From assembly GCA_900095095.1 (NCBI GenBank), contig FMBT01000708.1:1-20922 (forward strand): a stretch of 20,922 bases of DNA, read 5' to 3'. The notes under the pieces are model-generated. The model had not been told where the DNA came from, made no database searches, and saw nothing but the letters and a program-made list of their open reading frames with translations. This DNA is from Fragilariopsis cylindrus CCMP1102 (Eukaryota; Bacillariophyta; Bacillariophyceae; Bacillariales; Bacillariaceae). Below are positions 7,550 through 16,705 of this stretch, in pieces (within the stretch, counting starts at the first letter, position 1; every line of letters begins with the position of its first letter). Both the position numbers and the translations under genes were made by a program.

Positions 7550-9913
7550 ATGTTATTATCACCTCTAATAAAGCAATTTCTTCGTCGTGATGGCAGTAGT
7601 GCTGGCTCTACTACTACTACTAATGCTAGTAAGAATCGCGAAGGAAAATATCGGACGACGACGAGTGGGGTAATAATAGCAGTGACTAATGATGAAGTCA
7701 CTCGTCCTATTCAAAGTAAAAAGAAGGAACGGAGATCACGTATTGTGTTATCTCCTCTACAGAAATTTCTTCGTCAACATAATGGCAGCAGTGATTCTAC
7801 TACTGCTATCAGTAATAAGAAACATAAGAAAAAAGATCGGACAATAAGCGGTGTGCCTACTACTATTACTGAATCCTCTCCTAAAAACCCATCTCGTAGC
7901 AGAGGTCGTTGCGGCTCTAATAATCATGACGACGACAGGACCGATAGGACTGTATCATTATTAGCTGCATCGCCATCGCCATCGCCATCGCCATCGCCAT
8001 CGCCATCATCACGACCATTCGATGATTTATCATTATCATCATCATCATCATCGCGTCCATTACCTCAAGTATTTCCAATATTGTTAAATCCGATCAAACG
8101 TCACAGAGCAAGACGACATCATAATCAGCAACCACAGCAGCAAGATGGTAACAATTACAACAGCATATCAAAATCAAAAGCAATCAAAGAATCGATAGAG
8201 ATGTTATATGGATCGCCATCAACAACAATAACATCGAACAATAATAATAACTTATTAAAAGGCATAGAAAGCGAAGGATCAGTAACATGGTTAGAACTTG
8301 ATTTTTGGAATTCATTGGAAAAAATTAATATCAGTGAAGATAATGAAGATAATGATGATGATGAGGAAGAGGAATCTTCATTTTTTAAAAAACAAGATTA
8401 TGATGATTTATTGTTTGACAACAAAGAAGAGGAGGAAATAAACGATGTGAACGACGAGAATAATCAAAAGTCTCAGAAGAAGTCACTAGTGAAGGTAGAT
8501 GATATATGGTTAGACGATTCCGGAAAGATGCTGAAGAAGAAGAAGGAGGAGAGTATAAGCAAAAAGGAAAAGAGTATAGACAAAAAAGAAAAGTCATCAT
8601 CAATATCAACATCAACATCAACGAAGAAGAAATATGACTTATTATTTCAAAGCTGCCGCTTTGCTCCTTTCCGTCTTGGCAAGACTGAAGAGTCAGCAGT
8701 CGACCCGCTGAAGAAGGAGGAGAAGAAGAAGGAATCATCATCGACGAAATCAAATAATAAGTCATTAGTAGTAGTGTCTGAATTAGATGGGAATAACAAG
8801 AATAGTAACAAGAATTGTAGCAGTACAATAAGTTGTCGGAAGAAAACTACTACTACTACTACACAAGAAAGGAGACAAAAGGAAAAGACCGCAAAGACGA
8901 AGACGAAAAAGGAAACTGCATCTTCCTCTTCCTCTTCCTCATTAATAGCAACAGCAACAGCAACTACAGTAAAACCACAATTGTTACTATTCAATTCCTC
9001 GAACAATAATAATGAAAAAAATAGTGAGAAAATGAAAACGAAAGTGAGGAATAGTAAAATGAGAGCGACAAAAACGACGACGAATAATGAATGGAATATG
9101 ATTTCATCATCGTTACCACGAACAAACGCATCAGCATCAGCGTCAGTGTCAGCATCAGCAGCAACAACCACATCCGCACCATTAGTGTATTCATCACCAA
9201 CAATTATATATAAGAATGGGAAACGAGTCACTATTAGTAGTGATGATGAGGATGATAATGTGTTACTAGCACCCACTATTACATCACAGTCTACTACTAC
9301 TAATAGTACACGTCGTTCGTCTGCGACAACTGCTGCCCCAAGAAATGATAGTAAAGGAGTAGTGGTAGTAGGAAGAAGAAGAAGAAGGCGTTGTCATACT
9401 GATACTGATTCCTCTAATACTATTACTACTACTACTGCTAATACTACTACTGCACCACCATCACCATCACCATCAACAGCATCGAGGTCGAGATCAAGAT
9501 CAGGGTTGACGAGATCTACATTAAATTATAGTTCTAGTAGCAGCACCAACAGCAGTAGTAGCATTAGCAGTCATCCATATCATTCTCGTCATTCTCGACA
9601 ACAGCAACACAAACAACACCGTCCATCTTCTGTTAAAGATCTGCTTGATATAACACTTTCTAGAGGTAGAGTCGTAAAGATGCAGCTACAAGGTAATGAC
9701 GTCATCAACGATGATGATAATAATAATGATGATGATGATGATGATGTATTAAGTACACGTAATTTGTTATGTAGAACAACACAAAAGAAGAAGAAGAAGA
9801 AGAAAATGTCGAAAAGGACATCATTATCATTTCGACATCCTAGTAGTACACTTCGATCTTTTAAAACGACTGGTTTCTTTAGCAGTGCCCGTAGTCTTCG
9901 TGCTTTAAAATAA
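7550..9913 (+). CDS. 787-aa low-complexity basic Ser/Thr/Lys-rich protein
   Basis: One uninterrupted 787-codon frame despite dense trinucleotide repeats, which argues for selection on the frame. No known domain was recognised. The N-terminus is an internal duplication: LSPLIKQFLRR-GSS at residues 3-16 and LSPLQKFLRQHNGSS at about 67-81, each followed by a Thr/Ser and Lys/Arg stretch (DNA about 7553-7675 and 7747-7852). Then come a (Pro-Ser)n tract near 141-152 from an ATCGCC microsatellite, poly-Ser, two acidic blocks (about 260-300), many Lys/Arg clusters, an Arg6 block near 610, and an Asn/Asp run and Lys7 block near the end. The C-terminus is a Ser/Arg-rich tail with a hydrophobic TTGFF motif. 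No signal peptide or membrane segment is present. The basic clusters suggest a nuclear or nucleic-acid-associated, largely disordered protein. This is inference. Confidence 0.7.
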   Translation: MLLSPLIKQFLRRDGSSAGSTTTTNASKNREGKYRTTTSGVIIAVTNDEVTRPIQSKKKERRSRIVLSPLQKFLRQHNGSSDSTTAISNKKHKKKDRTISGVPTTITESSPKNPSRSRGRCGSNNHDDDRTDRTVSLLAASPSPSPSPSPSPSSRPFDDLSLSSSSSSRPLPQVFPILLNPIKRHRARRHHNQQPQQQDGNNYNSISKSKAIKESIEMLYGSPSTTITSNNNNNLLKGIESEGSVTWLELDFWNSLEKINISEDNEDNDDDEEEESSFFKKQDYDDLLFDNKEEEEINDVNDENNQKSQKKSLVKVDDIWLDDSGKMLKKKKEESISKKEKSIDKKEKSSSISTSTSTKKKYDLLFQSCRFAPFRLGKTEESAVDPLKKEEKKKESSSTKSNNKSLVVVSELDGNNKNSNKNCSSTISCRKKTTTTTTQERRQKEKTAKTKTKKETASSSSSSSLIATATATTVKPQLLLFNSSNNNNEKNSEKMKTKVRNSKMRATKTTTNNEWNMISSSLPRTNASASASVSASAATTTSAPLVYSSPTIIYKNGKRVTISSDDEDDNVLLAPTITSQSTTTNSTRRSSATTAAPRNDSKGVVVVGRRRRRRCHTDTDSSNTITTTTANTTTAPPSPSPSTASRSRSRSGLTRSTLNYSSSSSTNSSSSISSHPYHSRHSRQQQHKQHRPSSVKDLLDITLSRGRVVKMQLQGNDVINDDDNNNDDDDDDVLSTRNLLCRTTQKKKKKKKMSKRTSLSFRHPSSTLRSFKTTGFFSSARSLRALK

Positions 9914-10090
9914 CAAGTGCAGTACAGTAATATCACGTTTATATTATTATAAATATTCATATAGGATTAGTTATATAGGCTATTCATACTATTGTAGTCA
10001 AAGTATTATATTATATCATATTATATTATATTATATTATTATTGTCATTATTTGATCATCTACATTCATTCCGTATCCATCACCAACTTC
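9914..10090. other. Convergent 3' intergenic spacer
   Basis: A 177-bp spacer between the stop codons of two convergent genes. It has GTACAGTA at 9922-9929 just after the stop codon and an (ATATT)n run near 10008-10040. No separate gene is seen. Confidence 0.5.
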
Positions 10091-11062
10091 TCAGTTCCCC
10101 CATCCATGTGTATCGATATGTTCGAAAACCAACTCATTGAATTCTTTGAGCATACGAATTTCTTTCCCTTGTATTAAACCCATATAATCTCCAATCACTT
10201 CCATAATCCCCGGAACCCCATCAAGGATTTGAAGTGATCGCTCTCGTTTGAATTTGTGTTTACGTTTACCAGTACCACCATCACGGGGTGTTGCAGTAAT
10301 CGCAATAGTTGCAGCACCACAAAGAAAGAGTATGAATGTGTCATACAATTGAATATTTTCCCTCATCCACATAATAAGAAGATTTGAATTTACTTCCTCT
10401 TGTCCTCTTAAACAACTAAATGAACGCAAAGCTTTGGGACTGAGATGCTGGCCTCCACCATTTTGTAACAACCAACGACATGTCTTGCCTTCTCTATCCC
10501 AATCGTTAAGCCATGCAACGGAATCTTGGTTAACCCATGCTGCGTATGATACCGATAGCGGAGTCCATCCGGTAATTGCTTCTTCTTTGTTGATTTGATA
10601 TTTAGCATCACCACCATACTCAAATAGCCATTTACAAATATCTAAATGACCATATGTTGCAGCGATAAGCATTGGAAACCAATTATTTTCTTCACCATTA
10701 AGATTTTTACTCCATTGGGTACAATCAGCACCGATCAAAAATAATACTTTGACTATCAACAACTTTCCAAATTTACAAAAATGCATCAGTGGAGTAACAG
10801 TACAATAGCATAATACTTGAATCTTGTTCACATCCATTTTTAAATCAACTTTCTCATTTATCAATTCTTGTTTTACAAATTGAATGTTTTCGAGTGTAAC
10901 ATCGCATCCGATGATATTAATGGTCGATGGTACACGAAGCAGTCGTTCTTCGAGTTGCTGGAACCCTAAAGACATACCAGTAAGAGTAGAAGGATTCTTC
11001 TCATTCTTCTCTCCATACACTCCAATACGAAGTGCTGATAATCTCGACGACGACGACGACAT
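10091..11062 (-). CDS. Ankyrin-repeat protein, 323 aa
   Basis: Intact frame from ATG (11060-11062) to a stop at 10091. Ankyrin units can be seen at about 90-114 (TPLMHFCKFGKLLIVKVLFLIGADC region), 129-153 (MLIAATYGHLDICKWLFEYGGDA region) and 165-203 (TGWTPLSVSYAA ... TCRWLLQNGG, with a ~15-residue insert). They keep the TPL/A-A-x-G-H and L-L-x-x-G-A/G-D landmarks. Ankyrin repeats bind protein partners. The N-terminus is Ser-rich, residues 242-256 are hydrophobic but short for a membrane helix, and 262-275 is basic. Similar stand-alone ankyrin proteins form large families in diatoms. Partner and role are unknown. The gene is convergent with the 787-aa gene. Confidence 0.85.
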   Translation of the reverse strand: MSSSSSRLSALRIGVYGEKNEKNPSTLTGMSLGFQQLEERLLRVPSTINIIGCDVTLENIQFVKQELINEKVDLKMDVNKIQVLCYCTVTPLMHFCKFGKLLIVKVLFLIGADCTQWSKNLNGEENNWFPMLIAATYGHLDICKWLFEYGGDAKYQINKEEAITGWTPLSVSYAAWVNQDSVAWLNDWDREGKTCRWLLQNGGGQHLSPKALRSFSCLRGQEEVNSNLLIMWMRENIQLYDTFILFLCGAATIAITATPRDGGTGKRKHKFKRERSLQILDGVPGIMEVIGDYMGLIQGKEIRMLKEFNELVFEHIDTHGWGN

Positions 11063-11617
11063 GACTTTTAGTATCTATCTATCTCTTCGACTTCGTCTGT
11101 CTGTGTGTGTGTGTGTTTGTGTGTGTAACAAGCAACTTATCTCTGAAGTACCTGTAATGCACAGCTGAACAAAGCAAACCGAATTCAAAAAGCGCGCCTA
11201 CCGTACTCGCCTTTTAGCCAGCAAGTTCCGCGCGTTAAAATTCACGCGACAAAGCACGGAGATACTAGTACGGCAGTGTGGTGAACTCAAGTGAACGCTT
11301 TCAATTTTTTTTTAATGCTTTCCCCTAGAACCTAACTTACCGTACCTTTGTGTGTTGTTAATTTTAGAACATTATTAGATTTAAAAGAATTTAATAGTAC
11401 AACTAAATTTTACAAAGACGATCTCATTATAAGTGGAAGCAAGCAATCTACGACAATCAATATCATAATACCAGCAAGAAAAATGAAACAACACCAGCAA
11501 CACCAACGATGATGATGGCAGAATGGTGCCAGCGAGTCCTTCTTCTCCTTCTGCTTCTGCTGTCCCATCGTCATTGACTGACTCCACACCAAATCTTCTC
11601 TTCCACAGCAACTCTTC
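11063..11617. other. Intergenic region with GT microsatellite
   Basis: The 5' flank of the ankyrin gene. It holds a (GT)n-rich tract at about 11097-11127 and a locally GC-richer stretch with CGCG words at about 11190-11265. No supported gene; opposing frames at 11381-11683 look incidental. Confidence 0.4.
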
Positions 11618-11812
11618 ATGACGGCATGTGAAACCATGCAGAATACGGTTTCTTCGAATAATGACGAAGCAGTTGCTTCGCAAAAGGCTGTAACTAGTCC
11701 AGCAATTGCTGCGAATAGTGCAGCGGTTGCTGCGAATTATGCAGCGGTTGCTGCGAATTTGGCTCTGACTAGTGGAGTAACTGCTTCAAATGATCGTTAT
11801 CCCACAAATTGA
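11618..11812 (+). CDS. Small Ala-rich ORF with heptad repeats, 64 aa
   Basis: ATG-to-TGA frame of 64 codons. The middle is three 7-residue repeats of AANxAAV type, encoded by 21-bp tandem repeats (about 11708-11770). Ala/Val heptads could form a short helix or coiled coil. There is no homologue I recognise, and the ORF is short and repeat-based, so it may be chance. It ends just before CATGGTAAG, which resembles a splice donor, but the stop codon lies upstream of it. Confidence 0.3.
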   Translation: MTACETMQNTVSSNNDEAVASQKAVTSPAIAANSAAVAANYAAVAANLALTSGVTASNDRYPTN

Positions 11813-12092
11813 TCATGGTAAGAATTTTCTTGTATTCTCATTTTCATTATCATTGTTGCTGTGTTGTTTTTTAATATTACTATTATTATTATTTCAAATA
11901 TTAACATCTTTCCAAAAGACTAGGTATTTGATTTCTCTCTATGACAGGTGATGGGACTAGAAACTAGATAGTTTTATCTGCTTAAAAAGCGATATCAAAA
12001 AAGAGTAGTAATGTTTTTTGGGTGCTTTAGTTGTTGACGTTGCATATTTATTCAACTGCTCTGTGCAAAGAAGTCCTACCAAGAGACAAATG

Positions 12093-12186
12093 TGCTCCTC
12101 CGGGAGCAAGGATATCTCTAACGGGATATCCTCAAATGAGTTTTAGGTGCTTACAGGGTGTCCCAACCTCATGGAACGTTTAGGCC
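12093..12186. other. Cluster of adjacent stem-loops, possible structured RNA
   Basis: TGCTCC pairs with GGAGCA around TCCG (12093-12108). It is directly followed by AGGATATC pairing with GATATCCT around an 8-nt loop (12109-12132), both with perfect stems. Further on, GGG-TGT-CCC (about 12158-12166) and TAGGCC/GGTCTA with one wobble pair (about 12171-12186) add weaker hairpins. It does not match the snRNA, SRP RNA or tRNA patterns I know. It could be an RNA gene or the remnant of a transposon end. Confidence 0.35.
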
Positions 12187-12466
12187 ATAGGTCTATCGTC
12201 TCCAGAAGAATTTAAATTAGAATTTTATTATATATTACTTCTACTCTTCTTCTTTTTTTTCGGTTCTAGAATCATATGGTTTGTTCTAGGATTATGCCAC
12301 GTTAAAGAATGAATGAATCTACAGGACATAGTACAACATGTCAAAATCTATCGAAAATCACACATTAATTATTTAGTATTACTACTCGAAACTAAAATGA
12401 TGTGAAAGTGTGGTAATCATGCCATCAAAATCCGTTTTTATAGTATTATTGCTTTTTAGACGCGTT

Positions 12467-12536
12467 GCATGCATGCATGCATGCATACAAACAAACATCG
12501 TAATTCGATTCGATTCGATTCGATTCGATTCGATTT
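12467..12536. repeat. Two adjacent microsatellites, (GCAT)n and (GATTC)n
   Basis: GCATGCATGC... runs over 12467-12486 and a 5-bp GATTC repeat over 12503-12536, separated by a short A/C-rich piece. Confidence 0.85.
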
Positions 12537-12796
12537 AGATTCCTTTTCTTTTCATTCCTCTCGTGGTCGTGGTCGTCGTAGTCCATCGTCATGGTCGTCG
12601 TCGTCCGTCGTCATCGTTGTCCTGGCCCGGTCCGTGATATATTTTTGTTTGTTTCATCTATTGAACTTAATATTATGTTACATAGCATAGGTACCTACCT
12701 ACCTACTGTTTCCTACCTACTGTAAAATACCCAACAGAACAATATTATTATTGATCTTTTTTTTATTATTATTTACCCACTACAGTAATCACTACC

Positions 12797-14501
12797 TTAC
12801 TTTTCTCGTCGGTGATCTTCTTTTTTTTTGGTGGCAGCAGCTAATCCACGTTGTACTAATTCTATCCCTTTCTCACTTCGGAAATGATTATAGGTGGCAG
12901 CATAGATAGTAGTTTGCGTACTACCATCCTCTTTGGAATTACAATGTTGATCTTTATAAAATTTCGCAGCAGCATTAATAGCTGGAAATAAACTACAGAT
13001 TACAAAGGCATTCCGATATCGTTTAATATCATCTTTTTCTTTCGACCATTCTTCAATCGATCCATCACCAAAATGAGAATACCAGGTATTAACTAATATA
13101 TCTTTCGATGGTAATTCTAATAATGGATGATCACAACCTAATATATCAGTTGGAAATAAATATTTATTAATAAAATATTCACCAATAGAATATCGTTGAC
13201 AAAAATGAATAACATTGGGTATTTCCGTCTCTTTATATTTAGAAACATCACAGGCATTCTTTTTATTTTCTTCATTTGTATTTAAAAAGGACCAACCTTC
13301 TCCGTCGGTCATACCAACATTTGAGACCATCATACCACGTGCCATTTGATGTTTTAAACCAAAGTACGCCGACGCCATACAATATCCATACATTTCTGCC
13401 ATAAAGACGGGATGATATTTGAATATTTTTGGTAAAAATTCACTCCATTTCACAGAAATACGATACGCGTCACGTGCTGTCATCCAATACGGTGGTCCCG
13501 CAGCATACAAATATTGTGCTTCATCATGTGTCACATCATGTACTAAACTCGTTGTGGATCCAATGATATCATCTAAATGATCATGGACCGGATCTAACCA
13601 TTTCGAACCAAAAGAATAATCTTGTGCTGCCGGATGACCTTGTTGGACTTTACCTACTAATAATTCTTCATTTGTATTATGACGACTAGCACTATTACTA
13701 CCCATATTGTTTCGATAATATTTATTCCAATGATCAATGGGTACTTTTGAAAAATCATTCACAAATGGTTTTTGCATTAACATATCTGGATCGACTAAAA
13801 CAATAATATGATTATCATATTCTGGTACTGTAATGATTGAATCATCGGTCTCACTCCACATCGTATAACCAAAACGATGTACCATCCAATGATGTAAACC
13901 AAAGGGTTTATTCCAATATTTAGTTTTTTGAAAAGAAATCCCTTCTTCGACTAATTGTTTTTCCAAATTCTGGTGTAAAATGTAAAAGAAAGTTTTGATT
14001 CATAATTTTAAATTGTTTATCATGTATGGCTTGCATTGTGATTTCATCTTCAGGTGAACAACCAGACACAATCCGTGTCACATCACCTTTTTGTTTGTGT
14101 AACATAGCATGAAAGAAAAATAAATACGATTGCCAATCATGTGATAAGGAACACGATGTTGAAAATACTACATGTATATGATTGGCTTCATCATTTGGAT
14201 CGTCGGCGTTAGCGACAGCGACAGCGTCGACATGATCAGCTTGATTCTTATTGTGAGCAGCAGATTTTTCTTCAAGCGGCTGCAATGAGGATGCTATTCG
14301 TTCTCTTTCTATTAGAGTTGTTGTGGTTGTACTGGTACTAATATCTGTTAAATTTTTATATATTTCTAAATTTGTGATCACTATAAATATGGACATGAAA
14401 AATAAAAATAATTTCATGATCAAAATTAATTGTTTGGTTCGTTTCATTGATGCTTTTTGTTTAGCTTGTTGGACCAATGCAATTTTTTTTAATGCCACCA
14501 T
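12797..14501 (-). CDS. SERGT/HPAT-like type II membrane glycosyltransferase, frameshifted
   Basis: Two overlapping minus frames (14501-13920 and about 13966-12797) make one protein of about 567 aa. Residues 1-24 are basic, 25-46 form a membrane anchor (LILIMKLFLFFMSIFIVITN), then a Ser/Thr stem. The luminal domain starts HVVFSTSCSLSHDWQSYLFF (about 110-129) and TRIVSGC, matching the FT-x-C-x-x-x-x-DWQ ... TRLLSC signature of plant/algal peptidyl-serine alpha-galactosyltransferases and hydroxyproline O-arabinosyltransferases. After the break come YWNKPFGLHHWM and VLVDPDMLMQKPF (about 234-246) with the DPD metal/nucleotide-sugar motif, then a conserved C-terminal IPNVIHFCQRYSIGEY. It would glycosylate secreted or wall proteins in the ER/Golgi. 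The frame is lost at the A-run at 13958-13962: five A instead of four. One base skipped restores it. Donor and acceptor cannot be fixed from sequence. Confidence 0.8.
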
Positions 14502-14958
14502 ACTAATGTAATTCGACTTTTCGTTTACGTTATATATGACTTTGCCTAGCTAAGTACAGTAACAGTAGACCAAAGTGTATGTAGGTACGTTGAAATTAAA
14601 TTGCAGTTGAAGTACAGTACAGTGCAGTACAGTGCAGTGCAGTCGCAGGGAGATAATATGGAGTAGAGAGATTATTTACGGTACTGCCTTGATTGCCTTC
14701 GAAAGTTAAGTTAAGTCGAGTCGAGTAATAGTAATAGAATAGAAAGTAGAATAGAATGAATGTCGTTTTAGATTGTCAATAATAAAAAGGCATTCTTGTA
14801 CTACTGTACTGTAGACATAAATAGAAATTATGCATGAGCGATGATTGATGGTACTGTGTTAGTCCTTTTGCTTCATTGACTTTAGGGTTTCATGTGTTGG
14901 CTCCCTCTTTTCGATTTTATTTATAAAATTAACAACCGACGACCGACCCCTTTTCTAT
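14502..14958. other. Intergenic 5' flank with CAGTAC minisatellite
   Basis: It contains the octamer at 14554-14561, a short run of AGTACAGTAC/AGTGCAGT units at 14611-14645, TACTGTAC at 14803-14810, and TAATAG/AATAG simple repeats near 14726-14760. No gene is seen. Confidence 0.5.
14554..14561. promoter_or_regulatory. GTACAGTA motif upstream of the glycosyltransferase gene
   Basis: It lies about 53 bp upstream of the start codon at 14501, between a TATATA stretch (14530-14536) and further copies of the motif at 14612. The role is inferred. Confidence 0.25.
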
Positions 14959-15162
14959 CCCCCCCCATTTGCTTTTATCATTTTTATGTGCAGGAGTGAG
15001 TACAAGTAACGTTACCGTAAAGAATTGAAATGAAAAAATAATAACTATCATCATCGCCTTCGCCGCATCATCTGTCTTAAACTTCATCAATATAGGTCTA
15101 TTCATTAAAAACTTATCAAACCAAATATAGATAGTGGTACGGTTAATAGTAGAGACGAAAAA
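14959..15162 (+). repeat. Left ~205-bp direct repeat flanking the GNAT pseudogene
   Basis: It starts with a C8 run and ends near GAGACGAAAAA. It shares with 16031-16247 the segments TTTTATCATTTTTATGTG, AAAGAATTGAAATGAAAAA, ATCTGTCTTAA, CTTCATCAATATAGGT, ATTCATTAAAAACTTAT and ATAGTGGTACGGTTAATAG. It has a 17-22 bp stretch, near 15000-15018, that the right copy lacks. Confidence 0.85.
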
Positions 15163-15186
15163 TATATTACCACATATATCAAGCAA

Positions 15187-15916
15187 ATGGCAAAGCCAAA
15201 GTCCACCTACTCATGCACCATGATCATCCACGTAAGGCCAATGATCAGAGCCGACGCACCACAAATATGTCACATCTGGTCGGAAGGTCTCTCCCAAACG
15301 ACCAATGCATGCCAATGGGACATCAACCAAAACGTCTCGTCGGTCCCATGATGGAGAAACTGAAGGAGCATACCACCAGCGAGGACGGGGATGTCGGCCC
15401 CGATGGTATGAATTTACCCAAGTATTGGATGGAAACAAGAGGATAGAGCAATGCTGGTCGCAGTAGAATCTGTTGTCACAAAAAATGATACTACTACATT
15501 TTGTGCAGATACAACGATGGATGCCACTGCTTCAGATATAGATACAAATGATGCAACAACCAAGGGAAAGGTAGTAATAGTAGGATGCTGCGGAGTCAAA
15601 ATGGGCACCTCGGAAACACAACCCGGACCAGAAACCGACGTGGGATCCGTCTATGGCGCGTCTCTCTGTCGATGCATCAGCACGCCACAGTGGTGTCGGG
15701 CGTGCGTTGATGGAGGAAGCAGAACGATGGATCGTGATGACAGAGGGGAAGAAAATGAATGGCAGCAGTAATAGCGACAACAACAAAATTATGAAAATGC
15801 AGCTGGTGACTGGCAATGGCATAGCAGCAGATTTTTACAAGGCGATTGGGTATCGAAAACGGTACTGGGTGTTAGATTATTTTGGCTTGCCCGGTTGGTT
15901 TGAGAAGGAGTTGTAG
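15187..15916 (+). pseudogene. GNAT-family N-acetyltransferase, frameshifted
   Basis: A GNAT protein is spread over three frames. 15187-15351: MAKPKSTYSC, then IIHVRPMIRADAPQICHIWSEGL, a typical GNAT N-terminus; the start could also be 15220. About 15340-15446: GPMMEKLKEHTTSEDGDVGPDGMNLPKYW. About 15440-15650: EDRAMLVAV ... VVIVGCCGVKMGTSE, the central strand region. 15653-15916: RLSVDASARHSGVGRALMEEAERW, holding the acetyl-CoA-binding R/Q-x-x-G-x-G/A loop (RHSGVG), then LVTGNGIAADFYKAIGYR and the stop. Three indels are needed, near 15345, 15440 and 15650; the first two cancel. No intron-like gaps exist. GNATs transfer acetyl from acetyl-CoA to an amine; the substrate is unknown. The whole pseudogene sits between two ~210-bp direct repeats. 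Confidence 0.8.
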
Positions 15917-15958
15917 ATTGATTTTTGTTTCGGCACCCTTTCTGGTTACCAATCTATA

Positions 15959-15992
15959 TTACTACTACTACTAGTAGTAGTAGTAGTAGTAA
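15959..15992. repeat. Self-complementary triplet microsatellite (ACT)n/(AGT)n
   Basis: A TTACTACTACTACT arm (15959-15972) switches directly to an AGT repeat ending in TAA (15973-15992). The strand switch makes a 14-bp perfect inverted repeat that could fold into a long hairpin just downstream of the pseudogene. Confidence 0.9.
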
Positions 15993-15999
15993 TCGTGAA

Positions 16000-16007
16000 G
16001 TACAGTA
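16000..16007. promoter_or_regulatory. GTACAGTA motif copy
   Basis: Intergenic copy of the recurrent octamer, between the GNAT pseudogene and the right direct repeat. A second copy lies at 16400-16407. No gene start is adjacent to either. Confidence 0.15.
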
Positions 16008-16030
16008 TCCGGTAAACACAACACCAGCAG

Positions 16031-16247
16031 CCCCCCCCCCCCCCCCTCCCATTTTTATCATTTTTATGTGCGTGAGTAAAGAATTGAAATGAAAAATAAG
16101 AACTATTATCGCCGAGTCGCATCTGTCTTAACAATGAATGCGGAATGTGAACGAGAATGATGCTTCATCAATATAGGTCCATTCATTAAAAACTTATGAG
16201 ACGAAATATAGATAGATAGTGGTACGGTTAATAGTAGAGACAAAAAA
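16031..16247 (+). repeat. Right ~217-bp direct repeat flanking the GNAT pseudogene
   Basis: It begins with a run of 16 C, then T and CCC. It is collinear with 14959-15162 in the same orientation to GAGACAAAAAA. Against the left copy it lacks about 20 bp after GTGAGTA and gains about 30 bp (near 16131-16160). Sequence outside these limits is unrelated on both sides. Confidence 0.85.
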
Positions 16248-16705
16248 TTCCGGTTGGATTTGGATATCTGAAGAAAATTCTATGAGGATCGATGTACACG
16301 TATAATATGGATGGCAGGCAGGCAAAATTTCGAATCGAATCGCCGCCAGGAAGAGGTGTGTGCATACGAAGAGAGGAGGATTAAAAATCAAATAATAGAG
16401 TACAGTATGAGCTAAACTAATAGTACAGATGTCTCTATATTAGTGTTATATATTAGTGAATGCAATAATTTTTTATTGTTATTGGTATAGTAAGAGGTGA
16501 TCCATTATCAACGGGTATGTTTGACGACGTATTTTTCAAAAAAATAAAATTATTCGTGTCTTTTTGAAGAATGAATGAAGCGACTTCCACTAACATAAAA
16601 TATCGTATCAACTTGGAATTGCTCCTACCTACTCTGTCCCATCCTTGTCGTTCGTATCTGTATCAATCATCAAGAGGATCGAATGATTCGAATCCATCAC
16701 GTACT
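16248..16705. other. Intergenic region
   Basis: AT-rich, with no supported gene. It has the octamer at 16400-16407 and no repeat longer than a few units apart from GGCAGGCAGGCA near 16312. Confidence 0.4.

Larger units (their letters stand above)
11813..12796. other. Intergenic region with stem-loops and microsatellites
   Basis: No supported protein gene. It holds a cluster of hairpins at 12093-12186 (separate entry), a (GCAT)n run at 12467-12486, a (GATTC)n run at 12503-12536, CGT-rich imperfect triplets near 12560-12615, and ACCT repeats near 12692-12720. Confidence 0.5.

Noticed and set aside
8385..9276. Long minus-strand frames (147 and 209 codons) opposite the 787-aa gene
   Set aside because: They are mirror translations of trinucleotide repeats (Val/Phe/Ser/Leu runs) with no independent features. 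The plus frame is much longer and spans the whole locus.
12469..12690. 73-codon plus-strand ORF
   Set aside because: It is a translation of the (GCAT)n, (GATTC)n and CGT simple repeats.
14959..16247. Reading the direct repeats as true LTRs
   Set aside because: The ends lack TG...CA, there is no primer-binding site or polypurine tract, and no retroviral-type coding sequence lies between them.
16680..16700. GATTCGAATCC resembling a tRNA B box
   Set aside because: The flanking bases do not form a T stem on either strand, and no A box or acceptor stem is found at the right distance.
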